61,776 bases of DNA, taken from Terriglobales bacterium. GTDB lineage: Bacteria; Acidobacteriota; Terriglobia; Terriglobales; Acidobacteriaceae. Positions within the stretch are counted from its first letter, which is position 1, and each line of letters opens with the position of its first letter. Shown here one piece after another: positions 49,577-57,194 of this stretch. Below the pieces are notes generated by a model. That model did no database searches. It saw only the letters and a program-made list of their open reading frames with translations, and was not told the DNA's origin. A program made the position numbers and the translations under genes. The DNA lies in the NCBI GenBank assembly GCA_035573675.1, contig DATMAB010000011.1, forward strand, positions 1 through 61,776, given 5' to 3'.

Positions 49577-50679
49577 GCCACATGGGCTTCCAGGACTTTT
49601 ACGGCAACGCGGAAACGGTACGCACGCTGCGCGAGATGCTCGCCCGCAATCGCTTCCCGCACAGCATCATCCTTCACGGTCCGGCGGGCTCGGGGAAATA
49701 CATGCTCGCCCAGATGCTGGCCAAGGCCATGAACTGCGAGCGCGCGCCGCAGGCCGGCGGCCTGCCTGATTTCTGCGGCCAGTGCTCCTCCTGCCGGCGC
49801 ATCGGCCAAGCCGACGATTTCGACGCCCGCTTCGCCGAAGCGGTGGAGGCGCGTGAGGGCTTGCGCGAAGCCGATAAGCGCGAGGCCCGCCTTCTCTTGC
49901 AGACCCACCCCGATGTCACCATCGTCCCACCCGACCCGCCGCAGATGATGATCAAGGTGGACCAGGTGCGCCGCGTCACCGAGACCGTGTACTTCCGTCC
50001 AGCCGCGGGCAAGGAGCGCGTGTACGTCTTCACGTCCTCCGCCTTCATGCGCGAGGCCGCCAACGCCCTGCTCAAAGTCCTGGAAGAGCCGCCCGAATTC
50101 GCCACGCTCATCCTGCTGGCGGAGAATCCCGGCGAGTTGTTGCCGACGCTTCGGTCGCGCTGTTTTTCCGTGCGGCTGGCGCCCCTGTCGGTGGCTGAGT
50201 TGGAGACGTTCCTCAGCCGGGCGCAGCCCCAGTGGACGGGCAAGCAGCGAGCCCTGGTGGCGCGGCTCTCGGAAGGCGCGGTGGGCCGCGCCCGCACCTT
50301 CAACCTGGCTGCCTACGTGGAAGCCCGCAACGACGCCCTGGCCCTTCTGGCTTGCGCCCTCGAGAGCCACGACCATAGCGCGCTCTTCAAGGTGACGGAC
50401 TCCTACCGTGGCGGCGCCGATGGGCGCGAGAAAACGGTCCAACTGGTTCGTACCCTCTATTCCCTGCTGGAGGACATGCTCTATCTCAAGTCGGGCACGC
50501 CGGATCTCGTACGCAACACCGATATCGCCGTGCGGCTGGAGCGCCTGGCGGCACCTGCGGATTTCCCCTGGCTCGAGGCAGCCGCCCAGGAGCTCGGCCA
50601 GGTGGAGGCCGGCATGCGGCGCAACCTGCTGCGCTCGCTTTCCCTCGACGCCTTCGCCACTGCCCTCGAGCGTGAGTAG
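49573..50679 (+). CDS. holB: DNA polymerase III subunit delta'
   Basis: Clamp-loader subunit (AAA+) that helps load the beta clamp. The 368-residue protein has FYGNAETVRTLREMLARNRF, the P-loop HGPAGSGKYMLAQMLAKAMN, and the zinc-binding cysteines FCGQCSSCRRI. It also has YVFTSSAFMREAANALLKVL, then EEPPEFATLILLAENPGELL, and PTLRSRC (SRC motif). In the P-loop the residue after Lys is Tyr instead of Ser/Thr, so nucleotide hydrolysis is doubtful, as in many delta' proteins. GTG 49573 overlaps tmk; ATG 49582 is an alternative three codons later. Confidence 0.92.
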   Translation: MSHMGFQDFYGNAETVRTLREMLARNRFPHSIILHGPAGSGKYMLAQMLAKAMNCERAPQAGGLPDFCGQCSSCRRIGQADDFDARFAEAVEAREGLREADKREARLLLQTHPDVTIVPPDPPQMMIKVDQVRRVTETVYFRPAAGKERVYVFTSSAFMREAANALLKVLEEPPEFATLILLAENPGELLPTLRSRCFSVRLAPLSVAELETFLSRAQPQWTGKQRALVARLSEGAVGRARTFNLAAYVEARNDALALLACALESHDHSALFKVTDSYRGGADGREKTVQLVRTLYSLLEDMLYLKSGTPDLVRNTDIAVRLERLAAPADFPWLEAAAQELGQVEAGMRRNLLRSLSLDAFATALERE

Positions 50680-50862
50680 GTCCCGCGTCGCGGCGATTGT
50701 CAGCCTCCGCCGCGCTGTGCTACGGTAGACGAAACTCCCGGAACCCGACCTTCCGCCTTCATTGCCGACTTGCAGCCCAGCGATAGCGGTGTCGTGTTCC
50801 AGGCCAGCCTCCGGCGACCGGTTCAGGCAGCCAATGCCGGTTCACCGGATTTGGAGCGTTCC

Positions 50863-51267
50863 ATGAGCAAGGACCCAGTGGATCACACCGCGGCCCGCAT
50901 CGCAGCCGAATCCGAGTTCGCCAATCGCAGGCTCATCCGCCCGCCGCTTGCCCGCCGGGACTTGCCCATCGTCCCGCGCCACGAGCGTCCCGCGGCGGCC
51001 GCGCGTTCCACTCCCGGGCCGCGCAAGGCGCCGCCCGAGCAGACCCACGCGGAGAATTTCTACTATCAGAAGCAGATGCAGACGCGCACGCCCATCGTCG
51101 TGGTGCTGCGTGACGGCGAGCGGCTGCAGGGCGTCATCGAGTGGTACGACAAGCGTTGCATCAAGCTGCATCGCGGCAATGGCCAGTCCAACCTGCTCAT
51201 CTACAAGCCCGCCATCAAGTACCTGTACAAGCAGTCGGAAGGCCCGGAGAACAACGAGCCCAGGTAG
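50863..51267 (+). CDS. Hfq-like Sm-fold RNA chaperone with N-terminal extension
   Basis: A 134-residue protein whose C-terminal part (about residues 65-130) matches Hfq. It has [20 protein letters not shown], then [20 protein letters not shown] (Sm1) and [18 protein letters not shown] (Sm2, equivalent to YKHAI). The first 60 residues are Arg/Pro/Ala-rich and unlike classical Hfq, which starts directly with the Sm fold. ATG 50863 is supported by GGAG about 10 nt upstream; a longer reading from 50770 has no such site. It would bind small RNAs and A-rich mRNA tracts. It ends 6 bp before convergent dcd, and no terminator is visible between them. Confidence 0.8.
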   Translation: MSKDPVDHTAARIAAESEFANRRLIRPPLARRDLPIVPRHERPAAAARSTPGPRKAPPEQTHAENFYYQKQMQTRTPIVVVLRDGERLQGVIEWYDKRCIKLHRGNGQSNLLIYKPAIKYLYKQSEGPENNEPR

Positions 51268-51273
51268 TGCGGC

Positions 51274-51828
51274 TCACAACCGGGGCAGCATGATGCCGCT
51301 TTGTGCCTGGTACTTACCTTTCTTGTCCTTGTAGCTCACTTCGCAGACTTCGTCGGACTGGAAGAAAAGGATCTGGCACAGTCCCTCGTTGGCGTAGATC
51401 TTGGCGGGCAGCGGCGTGGTATTGGAGATCTCCAGCGTCACGAAGCCTTCCCATTCCGGCTCGAACGGGGTGACGTTCACGATGATGCCGCAGCGCGCGT
51501 AAGTGCTCTTGCCCACGCACACGGTCAGGATATCGCGCGGTATCTTGAAATACTCCACCGAGCGCGCCAGCGCGAATGAGTTGGGCGGGATGATGGCGCA
51601 ATCGGCGCGCACCGTCACGAACGAGCGCTCGTCGAAATTCTTCGGATCGACCATCGTGCACATGACGTTGGTGAAGATCTTGAACTCGTCCGCCACGCGC
51701 AGATCGTAGCCGTAGGACGACAGGCCGTAAGACACCACCCCGTCGCGCACCTGCTTTTCGGCGAAGGGATTGATCATGTCCTGCTCCAGCGCCATCTTGC
51801 GGATCCAGCGGTCGCTCTTGATTGCCAT
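51274..51828 (-). CDS. dcd: dCTP deaminase
   Basis: Converts dCTP to dUTP (or dUMP in bifunctional types) for dTMP supply. The 184-residue protein begins [20 protein letters not shown] and carries [20 protein letters not shown], then [40 protein letters not shown] and a catalytic-Glu-containing [20 protein letters not shown]. The pattern fits the trimeric Dcd family at normal length. Start 51828 is preferred over a longer frame to 51879 that lacks a ribosome-binding site. It is divergent from the HU gene with 139 bp between. Confidence 0.96.
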   Translation of the reverse strand: MAIKSDRWIRKMALEQDMINPFAEKQVRDGVVSYGLSSYGYDLRVADEFKIFTNVMCTMVDPKNFDERSFVTVRADCAIIPPNSFALARSVEYFKIPRDILTVCVGKSTYARCGIIVNVTPFEPEWEGFVTLEISNTTPLPAKIYANEGLCQILFFQSDEVCEVSYKDKKGKYQAQSGIMLPRL

Positions 51829-51872
51829 TCGCTCTCCTGATCGCCCGGCCATCTTATGCGTGAAAACGGGCG

Positions 51873-51901
51873 TTGACAATGGCCGCTATCTCCTTTACTA
51901 T
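51873..51901 (+). promoter_or_regulatory. Promoter of the HU gene
   Basis: Consensus TTGACA (51873-51878), a 17-bp spacer, then TACTAT (51896-51901). Transcription would start near 51908, giving a leader of about 60 nt before GTG 51968. Confidence 0.8.
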
Positions 51902-51967
51902 CCGCGCCTTAGGACGACCGCTGTAGAAAACGATCAAGCGCACCTCTGGGGCGCCGGGGAGCCGCTC

Positions 51968-52237
51968 GTGATCAAACTCGACATCATCAACGAAGTCGTC
52001 GCCAAGACGGGCATCACCAAGACCAAGGCGGAACTGGCGGTGGAAACGGTCTTCGATGCCATGAAGAAGGCGCTGTCCAACAGCGAGCGCATCGAGCTGC
52101 GCGGCTTCGGGGTCTTCAGCGTCCGTCCGCGCAAGACCGGGATCGGGCGCAATCCGCGCACCGGCGCCGAAGTCAGCATCCCGCCGGGCAAGGCGGTGCG
52201 CTTCAAGCCCGGCAAGGAGCTGCAGTCCATCGATTGA
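51968..52237 (+). CDS. hup: HU/IHF-family DNA-binding protein
   Basis: An 89-residue histone-like DNA-bending protein. It has the helical dimerisation part LDIINEVVAKTGITKTKAEL, then the signature ERIELRGFGVFSVRPRKTGI, the beta-arm RNPRTGAEVSIPPGKAVRF and KPGKELQSID at the C terminus. This is complete for the HU/IHF family; assignment to HU or IHF is not decided. It starts at GTG 51968 (VIKLDIINEV). A consensus sigma-70 promoter stands about 70 bp upstream, indicating strong independent expression. It is followed by an M50 protease gene after 36 bp. Confidence 0.94.
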   Translation: MIKLDIINEVVAKTGITKTKAELAVETVFDAMKKALSNSERIELRGFGVFSVRPRKTGIGRNPRTGAEVSIPPGKAVRFKPGKELQSID

Positions 52238-52273
52238 GGCCCGGCGGCTGCCGTCCCTCCACGGACTGTTCGA

Positions 52274-53287
52274 ATGTCTGAGCCGCTTCCGCCTACGATC
52301 TCACTCCCGGAACTCTTTCCCCGTGAGGTCATTGTCATTCCGCCGCCACGGCCCCGCCGCCGCGTCTGGCTGCACATCCTGCTCTTCCTCGCCACCGTCT
52401 TCACCACGCTGGTCGTGGGAGCGCGCCTGGAGTTCAATTTCCTTCACAACCGGCCGGCCTACTATGAGGAAGAAGACTTCTTCCCGGTTGCCTGGGCGCT
52501 GAGCGAGCCGTCGCGGCTGTTGCTGGGAACGCCTTTCTCGGTCACGCTGCTGCTCATCCTGCTGGCGCACGAGATGGGCCACTTCGCCTTCTGCGTGCGT
52601 AACGGCGTCTACGCCACGCTTCCCTTTTTCATTCCCGCGCCTACGCTCATCGGGACCTTTGGGGCCTTCATCCGGATCCGCTCGCCCATCCGCTCGCGAA
52701 CTGCGCTCTTTGATATCGGCATCGCCGGACCCATCGCCGGCTTCCTGGTCGCGGTGCCGGCCCTGGCGCTGGGCATGATGCTCTCGCGCGACGCCCCGCT
52801 CGTGGTGAGCCGGTCCGAGCTGCAGTTCGGATATCCCGCCATCTTCGACCTGCTGTGGGCGGTGCTGCCTCTTGGCGATTTGCAGGGCGGATCTTCGATG
52901 CTGCGCGACATTTACTTCCACCCCATCGCCATCGCCGCCTGGGTGGGCATGTTCGCCACCGCGCTGAACCTGATTCCCGGCGGCCAACTCGATGGCGGCC
53001 ACATCGTCTACGCCCTGTCGCCGAGGCTTCACCGGAGCCTCTCCCGCCTGATGGCCGCAGCCCTGGTGCCGATGGCCTACTTCTGGTGGTCCGGGTGGCT
53101 GATGTGGGCCTTCATCCTGCTCATCACCGGCACGCGCCATCCCGCGGTGCCGCCGGTTCCCGAACTCTCCCCAGGACGCAAGCTGCTCGCCCGCTTTGGC
53201 CTGCTCATCCTGTTGCTGACGTTCATCCCCGCACCCTTCGCCGGGGGCTCCCTTCGCGAACTGCTGTTCGCTCCACCGGGCGGCTGA
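52274..53287 (+). CDS. M50-family membrane zinc protease
   Basis: A 337-residue polytopic site-2 protease-like protein. The first helix is VWLHILLFLATVFTTLVVGA. The zinc motif HEMGH is in LILLAHEMGHFAFCVRNGVY at about residue 100, followed by YATLPFFIPAPTLIGTFGAF (re-entrant region). The second metal motif LNLIPGGQLDGGHIVYAL lies at about residue 237. It has no PDZ domain. This arrangement resembles the EcsE/plant EGY-like branch of M50. Substrates are unknown. It is on the same strand as the HU gene and marks the end of the ordinary GC-rich region before the accessory stretch. Confidence 0.9.
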   Translation: MSEPLPPTISLPELFPREVIVIPPPRPRRRVWLHILLFLATVFTTLVVGARLEFNFLHNRPAYYEEEDFFPVAWALSEPSRLLLGTPFSVTLLLILLAHEMGHFAFCVRNGVYATLPFFIPAPTLIGTFGAFIRIRSPIRSRTALFDIGIAGPIAGFLVAVPALALGMMLSRDAPLVVSRSELQFGYPAIFDLLWAVLPLGDLQGGSSMLRDIYFHPIAIAAWVGMFATALNLIPGGQLDGGHIVYALSPRLHRSLSRLMAAALVPMAYFWWSGWLMWAFILLITGTRHPAVPPVPELSPGRKLLARFGLLILLLTFIPAPFAGGSLRELLFAPPGG

Positions 53288-53394
53288 ACAAGGCAATAGC
53301 GCCTTCCGAGGAAGGGACTGGCGTCGGAGTTTACCCCAAACGCGTTACCCCTCCCCCTATAGCCCTCTAATGGAATCATCAGGTTACGGGCCGA

Positions 53395-53500
53395 GATCCC
53401 GGCGGGTCTCGGGATCCAAAGGACTTAGGGGCAAAGTCTCTCGGATAAAGGACTTAGCTCGCTGCCCGGCGGGTTGCGAGTGAAATCCACCGGTTTCGGT
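53395..53500 (+). ncRNA. Candidate structured RNA (unidentified)
   Basis: A succession of potential stems and repeats. First is GATCCCG/CGGGATC (53395-53416). Next are two identical 11-nt direct repeats AAAGGACTTAG at 53418-53428 and 53447-53457. Then comes a strong hairpin ctcgctgccc/gggttgcgag with loop GGC (53458-53480), then GAAA-CC/GG-TTTC (53482-53497). I could not match it to a riboswitch class I know. Either orientation is possible; + is assumed because the HEFIH gene follows on +. Confidence 0.35.
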
Positions 53501-53607
53501 CGCGAGCCTTGTTTTTCAAAGAACCTGGGGAAATTCCGGGGCCGAGCGCCACCGGGTATTCTATCCGGCTAACCAGACATTTCGGAGAATATCAAATTAT
53601 TGCAAAA

Positions 53608-53636
53608 TTGTCAAACGATATCTTGCACAGTATCAT
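53608..53636 (+). promoter_or_regulatory. Promoter upstream of the HEFIH gene
   Basis: TTGTCA (53608-53613), a 17-bp spacer, then TATCAT (53631-53636), in AT-rich surroundings. The start of transcription near 53643 would give a leader of about 140 nt. Confidence 0.7.
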
Positions 53637-53780
53637 TCAGAAAAAGAGGCTGGAGTAAGACGTGATGGCGGCGGGCCGAGCCTGCGGCGGAAGACTGGGC
53701 CACCCGTGCAGGATGGAAGATCTGCCTGGACTGTCACCCCGGATTTACTGTGGGTAGTTTCACGGTGTGCGGAGGTCAGT

Positions 53781-54899
53781 TTGGCGACTACGAAGACCCG
53801 TAACCGAGCCATTTTATTCGTTCCGCTGTTCCTCGGCCTTTGTGCTCTAACGGCGGCCTCGAAACAACCGGGCCAGGCTGCCATCCCGATCGAGCAATTC
53901 CTGAAACAACGCGTTCACGCAGATGTTCATAAGAACATCTTCATCGTATTTGCGTTCCTCAATGCTGCTGGCTACGACTTCGAAAATACCGAGCACATGC
54001 ATCCGGTGAGGGTAGCTGTGCGCAAGGAGGTCGATGCCTCACTTCCCGCAGCGCTTCGGGAAAGAATGCGGACTTATTTTCGAGAGCGGCAAGTGTCTCC
54101 AGCGAATTGGACCTACGCCATCGCTGCCGTTGCGATGGGGCCGCCTCCGAGCTTCGAGTACGGTCCGGAATGGAACGAAGTCAAGAATCAGGAACCTTTC
54201 CGGCAAATCGACGACCTTCCGGTCATGTTGCGCGAATTCTATGGAGCTGTACCAGTGGAGCGGATCTGGGCCGAGCAGAGGCCCGAATATGAACGCACAG
54301 CCGACGAATATCGAGATGCTGTATATCGCGAAGCGCGGCGCGCAATGGACTATTGCCGGGTCCGAACGACGGCCGAACTCGCCGGCTCCGGCGAGACCAA
54401 AGAAGCGGTCATCATTCCTAATCTCCTCGACTCCTACGAGACAGCGACCTCCTTCATCTGGGGTGGCGCGTTCCACTCGGTCGAAGGTCCGCAATATAGC
54501 GTCGGCTACAACCCACATGAGTTCATTCACGCGATCACGAATCCCTCAAGCTATTCTTCTCAATACTCCCGCATGCAAGAAAAGGCTCGGCCGCTTTACG
54601 AGCTGTCCAAACAGACCAAAACTGGCAAGGATCTCAAGAGCCTGCAGTCATTCCTGGACGAGAACTTAGTGCGAGCCATTTCGCTGCGATACCTGAGGGG
54701 CGACGATAAGAGAAGGCTGGAGCTGCGAAACGCGATGATGCAGGAATATCGCGCCGGTTATACCATGGAGCGCTTCTTTTATGACGAACTGGAGCAATAC
54801 GAACGGAGCAAAAAGAGTCTGCGCGAGTTTTATCCGACGTTCTTCAAGCGCCTGAATGCACACAAGGAAGTCAACGAGTGGAAGAAACAGCAGCAATAA
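53781..54899 (+). CDS. Secreted metallopeptidase-like protein with HEFIH motif
   Basis: A 372-residue exported protein. After a hydrophobic signal (RAILFVPLFLGLCALTAA) the mature chain contains VGYNPHEFIHAITNPSSYSS, an HExxH zinc motif at residues 246-250. A possible third acidic ligand follows in the helix SFLDENLVRAISLRYL. The arrangement recalls DUF4932-type putative metalloproteases, but identity is uncertain. The C-terminal third is helical and Lys/Glu-rich. TTG 53781 is chosen because GGAGG lies 5 nt before it and the signal peptide then falls at the N terminus; a GTG at 53706 would add 25 residues. Codons are clearly less GC-rich than in neighbouring housekeeping genes, a sign of recent acquisition. 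Confidence 0.72.
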   Translation: MATTKTRNRAILFVPLFLGLCALTAASKQPGQAAIPIEQFLKQRVHADVHKNIFIVFAFLNAAGYDFENTEHMHPVRVAVRKEVDASLPAALRERMRTYFRERQVSPANWTYAIAAVAMGPPPSFEYGPEWNEVKNQEPFRQIDDLPVMLREFYGAVPVERIWAEQRPEYERTADEYRDAVYREARRAMDYCRVRTTAELAGSGETKEAVIIPNLLDSYETATSFIWGGAFHSVEGPQYSVGYNPHEFIHAITNPSSYSSQYSRMQEKARPLYELSKQTKTGKDLKSLQSFLDENLVRAISLRYLRGDDKRRLELRNAMMQEYRAGYTMERFFYDELEQYERSKKSLREFYPTFFKRLNAHKEVNEWKKQQQ

Positions 54900-54908
54900 A
54901 GTTGCCCG

Positions 54909-55171
54909 CGTGACCTGCCCCACCCTAAACCCGCACAAAGCTGAGCATGATTCGCACGTTCGGGGAGGCGTCGAGCAGGGGAAGACACAGAGTAGGCGCT
55001 GAACCTCGACGGATTCCAGCGCGCAGCCTACAGCAACTGCAACGCGTCCACATCCACAATGACGTTCGTGCGCGGAATCTTCTGCGAGTCGGCGTAGGCG
55101 ATGAGCGCGCGCAGGGTTTCATTCAGTCGCTTGCGGCTGGCGGACTTGAGCACGAAGTGGTGGCGATAGTC
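54909..55171. repeat. Direct repeat copy A (priA 3' end plus downstream)
   Basis: 263-bp copy of 56933-57194, in the same orientation and roughly 93% identical by eye. It covers the last 47 codons of priA and about 115 bp beyond its stop. It begins 9 bp after the HEFIH gene stop codon. Confidence 0.9.
55028..55171 (-). pseudogene. priA: priA 3'-end remnant
   Basis: Reads on the minus strand as DYRHHFVLKSASRKRLNETL, continuing RALIAYADSQKIPRTNVIVD and ending VDALQLL-stop. It differs from the end of the intact PriA by a single residue (YRHHF for YRYHF). Upstream of this the homology stops abruptly and unrelated sequence follows, so no helicase domain exists. It is a non-functional duplicate of the priA tail left when the neighbouring segment was duplicated or integrated. 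Confidence 0.88.
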
Positions 55172-55406
55172 ACCGGTCCAACTGTCCGCTGATGGCCAAC
55201 CGAGCTCATCTAATTCTTTTCTTTTCCTGGGGTTACCGTGTATCCACACCTGTTGTTCCGCTTGTGGAACAAAATCGGACTTTCTGCTCACGCCGGGCCT
55301 TTTTCGTGCTACCTTGCCGCCTGTAGAATGAAGCTCGTGCGGCTGCGCAGATGGCTATCGAGGCAGCCCCTAGGGGCGCGCAGTAATCCGCGAAGGAGCA
55401 AGTTCA
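55172..55406. other. Leader region of the first paralogue gene
   Basis: Unique AT-richer sequence between the priA remnant and the gene at 55407. It contains the palindrome at 55253-55272 and a polypyrimidine stretch (ctaattcttttcttttcctg). No clear -35/-10 pair is recognised. Confidence 0.5.
55253..55272. promoter_or_regulatory. Palindromic operator-like site 1 (TTGTTCC-N6-GGAACAA)
   Basis: Perfect 7-bp arms around a 6-bp centre, 134 bp upstream of the first paralogue gene. The same TGTTCC-N6-GGAACA core occurs at 56120-56137 upstream of the second paralogue. Confidence 0.6.
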
Positions 55407-56087
55407 GTGAGACCCTCCGTTCCTCTCTTCGTCCTTCTCGCAATCGGCTTGGGCGCCAATTGGCAATCGGAACCGCCCGACAAGACTTCGGATGTGTCTA
55501 GACCGCGCAGAGAACATGCGGCTCTCTTCAACCAATACCGAGCAGGAGAGAGACTGTCGCGTAGAGCACAGCGGGAGGGACGTTTTGAGGTCACTGCAGG
55601 TCAATTTCCAGGTACACCGGGAGCTCTAAGCAGCGCTCCGCCCCTGCCTGCCGACTATCGATTCCGGCAGGCCCTCCTTGAAGCCGATGCGATCCTGGCG
55701 GGCAAGGTGCTTACTAGGTCGTCCGCACTCACTGAGAATGAAGAATTCATTTATAGCGACTATTCAGTCTTGGTGCAGCTAGTCCTGAGGAATGACCCAA
55801 CTGCTCCAATAAAGTCTGGTTCCACAATCACCGTGACCCGCCCCGGTGGCGAATTGCAACTCAATGGGCATACAGTTCGTGCAATCGATGGGTTCTTCAA
55901 GCCGTTCATATTGGGCCAATCCTACATTCTCATCGTGCGCCGCATTCCCGTAACTGGAGCCTATCTGGCCACCCCAGAAGGGAGTTATCAACTCGTGGAT
56001 CAAAGGGCGATTAGCCTCTGTGCGGGTGCTCGGTCCACTGGCGTACTTCGTGTCGCGAACACCGAGGATTTGACTCCGCAAAGGTAG
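55407..56087 (+). CDS. Secreted protein, paralogue 1, unknown function
   Basis: A 226-residue exported protein with a signal peptide (RPSVPLFVLLAIGLGANWQ). An Arg-rich mature N terminus precedes a beta-rich domain from about residue 85: LLEADAILAGKVLTRSSALT, then IYSDYSVLVQLVLRNDPTAP, SGSTITVTRPGGELQLNG and FFKPFILGQSYILIVRRIP. This succession of strands is also found in the next gene, so they are paralogues. No known family recognised. GTG 55407 is preceded by AAGGAG about 9 nt upstream. Base composition is lower in GC than the surrounding core genes. Confidence 0.7.
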   Translation: MRPSVPLFVLLAIGLGANWQSEPPDKTSDVSRPRREHAALFNQYRAGERLSRRAQREGRFEVTAGQFPGTPGALSSAPPLPADYRFRQALLEADAILAGKVLTRSSALTENEEFIYSDYSVLVQLVLRNDPTAPIKSGSTITVTRPGGELQLNGHTVRAIDGFFKPFILGQSYILIVRRIPVTGAYLATPEGSYQLVDQRAISLCAGARSTGVLRVANTEDLTPQR

Positions 56088-56118
56088 TCATGAGCGCGAC
56101 ACGATGGGCCATGTGCTC

Positions 56119-56137
56119 TTGTTCCGATCACGGAACA
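56119..56137. promoter_or_regulatory. Palindromic operator-like site 2 (TTGTTCC-N6-GGAACA)
   Basis: Core TGTTCCGATCACGGAACA at 56120-56137 has perfect arms of 7 bp around a 4-bp centre. It lies 65 bp before the second paralogue gene and matches the outer arms and spacing of site 1. Confidence 0.6.
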
Positions 56138-56202
56138 CAAACGAGAAAGGTGAAAGCAAGGTCAGGAGTGAGAGTAGATTGGAGAGTCTGAGAAGGTGCG
56201 AG

Positions 56203-56937
56203 ATGAGACAAGTTGTAGTTGTAATGCTGGCGATCGTCGCGCTTGGCGCCACATCGGCAAGGCCACAAGGGAAGTCTGATACAGCAGCGCTTCGGTCACC
56301 CTCTTCCCAAGAGCCAACTGCCGAGTACAGTGGGATGCAGCCTGGGGATACCGTTCCCCGCGATTTACGCGAGAAGCGAAACGCTCAACATCAAGCGAGT
56401 GGACGGGCCCCGATTTCTGAACTCCCGGAAGGAGTTGAAGAGCTCCCGGTAATTAATCACTGGTGGCTTGAGGTTCCTGCGATCCCTGCAGCACAAAGCG
56501 CTCTGATTGTGATCGCATCCGTCGCTGATTCGCGCGCGTTTCTGTCCGCAGACCATACTTCGGTGTACTCGGAATTCACTCTCTCGGTAGAGAGAACAGT
56601 AAGGAATTGCGCACGCAGTGCCGAATTCTCGAGAGGAGACCGAATTACAGCCGAACGAGCAGGCGGAGCGGTGCGATTCCCCTCCGGACGCGTTCAAAGC
56701 TACAGAATCGCAAATCAAGGCTTTCCGAAAAACAACCGGAGATACGTTGTCTTCCTTAAGGCGAACGAAGAAGGCCAGGACTTTATCATCATCACCGCCT
56801 ATGAGCTAAGAAACGGTCGTGTGAAGCCGCTGGACGGCGAATCACAGCTGCAATTTTCAAAGTACTCCGGGACGCTGGAGGAGGATTTTCTCTCTGAAGT
56901 GGAGAGGGCTGCCGCGCTGCCCTGCGAAGCGTCGTGA
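56203..56937 (+). CDS. Secreted protein, paralogue 2, unknown function
   Basis: A 244-residue exported protein with a signal peptide (RQVVVVMLAIVALGATSARP). A polar linker leads to the same beta-rich domain as paralogue 1: SALIVIASVADSRAFLSADH, then TSVYSEFTLSVERTVRNCAR, GDRITAERAGGAVRFPSG and NNRRYVVFLKANEEGQDFII. ATG 56203 is supported by GAGAAGG 7 nt upstream and places the signal peptide first; an ATG at 56104 would add 33 residues and run through palindrome site 2. The stop codon lies inside the first bases of direct repeat copy B, so the duplication boundary coincides with the gene end. Confidence 0.7.
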   Translation: MRQVVVVMLAIVALGATSARPQGKSDTAALRSPSSQEPTAEYSGMQPGDTVPRDLREKRNAQHQASGRAPISELPEGVEELPVINHWWLEVPAIPAAQSALIVIASVADSRAFLSADHTSVYSEFTLSVERTVRNCARSAEFSRGDRITAERAGGAVRFPSGRVQSYRIANQGFPKNNRRYVVFLKANEEGQDFIIITAYELRNGRVKPLDGESQLQFSKYSGTLEEDFLSEVERAAALPCEAS

Positions 56938-57194
56938 CCTGCTCCCCTAAATCCGCACAAAGCTGAGCATGATTTGCACGTTCGGGAGGCTTCGAGCAGG
57001 GGAAGACACAGAAGTAGGCGCTGAACCTCGACGGATTCGAGCGCGCAGCCTCACAGCAGTTGCAGCGCGTCCACATCCACAATGACGTTGGTGCGCGGAA
57101 TCTTCTGCGAGTCGGCGTAGGCGATGAGCGCGCGCAGGGTCTCATTCAGTCGCTTGCGGCTGGCGGACTTGAGCACGAAGTGGTAGCGATAGTC
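56933..57194. repeat. Direct repeat copy B (priA 3' end plus downstream)
   Basis: The copy attached to intact priA. It matches copy A (54909-55171) from the sequence CGTGACCTG through codon 47 from the priA end. The two copies bracket the two paralogue genes (about 1.76 kb of unique sequence). Confidence 0.9.

Larger units (their letters stand above)
53288..53780. other. Long non-coding region before the HEFIH gene
   Basis: About 490 bp without a convincing gene. The middle (53395-53500) is rich in hairpins and direct repeats. The last part is AT-rich and carries a good promoter (53608-53636). Composition falls from GC-rich to AT-rich across the region. Confidence 0.6.

Noticed and set aside
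53395-53500. Known riboswitch (c-di-GMP, TPP, cobalamin, glycine, fluoride)
   Set aside because: None of the conserved core sequences I know for these classes is present in order; kept only as an unidentified structured candidate.
55028-55291. 87-residue minus-strand gene at the priA remnant
   Set aside because: Only the last 47 residues match PriA; the start region is unrelated and it lacks any helicase domain, so it is treated as a pseudogene fragment.
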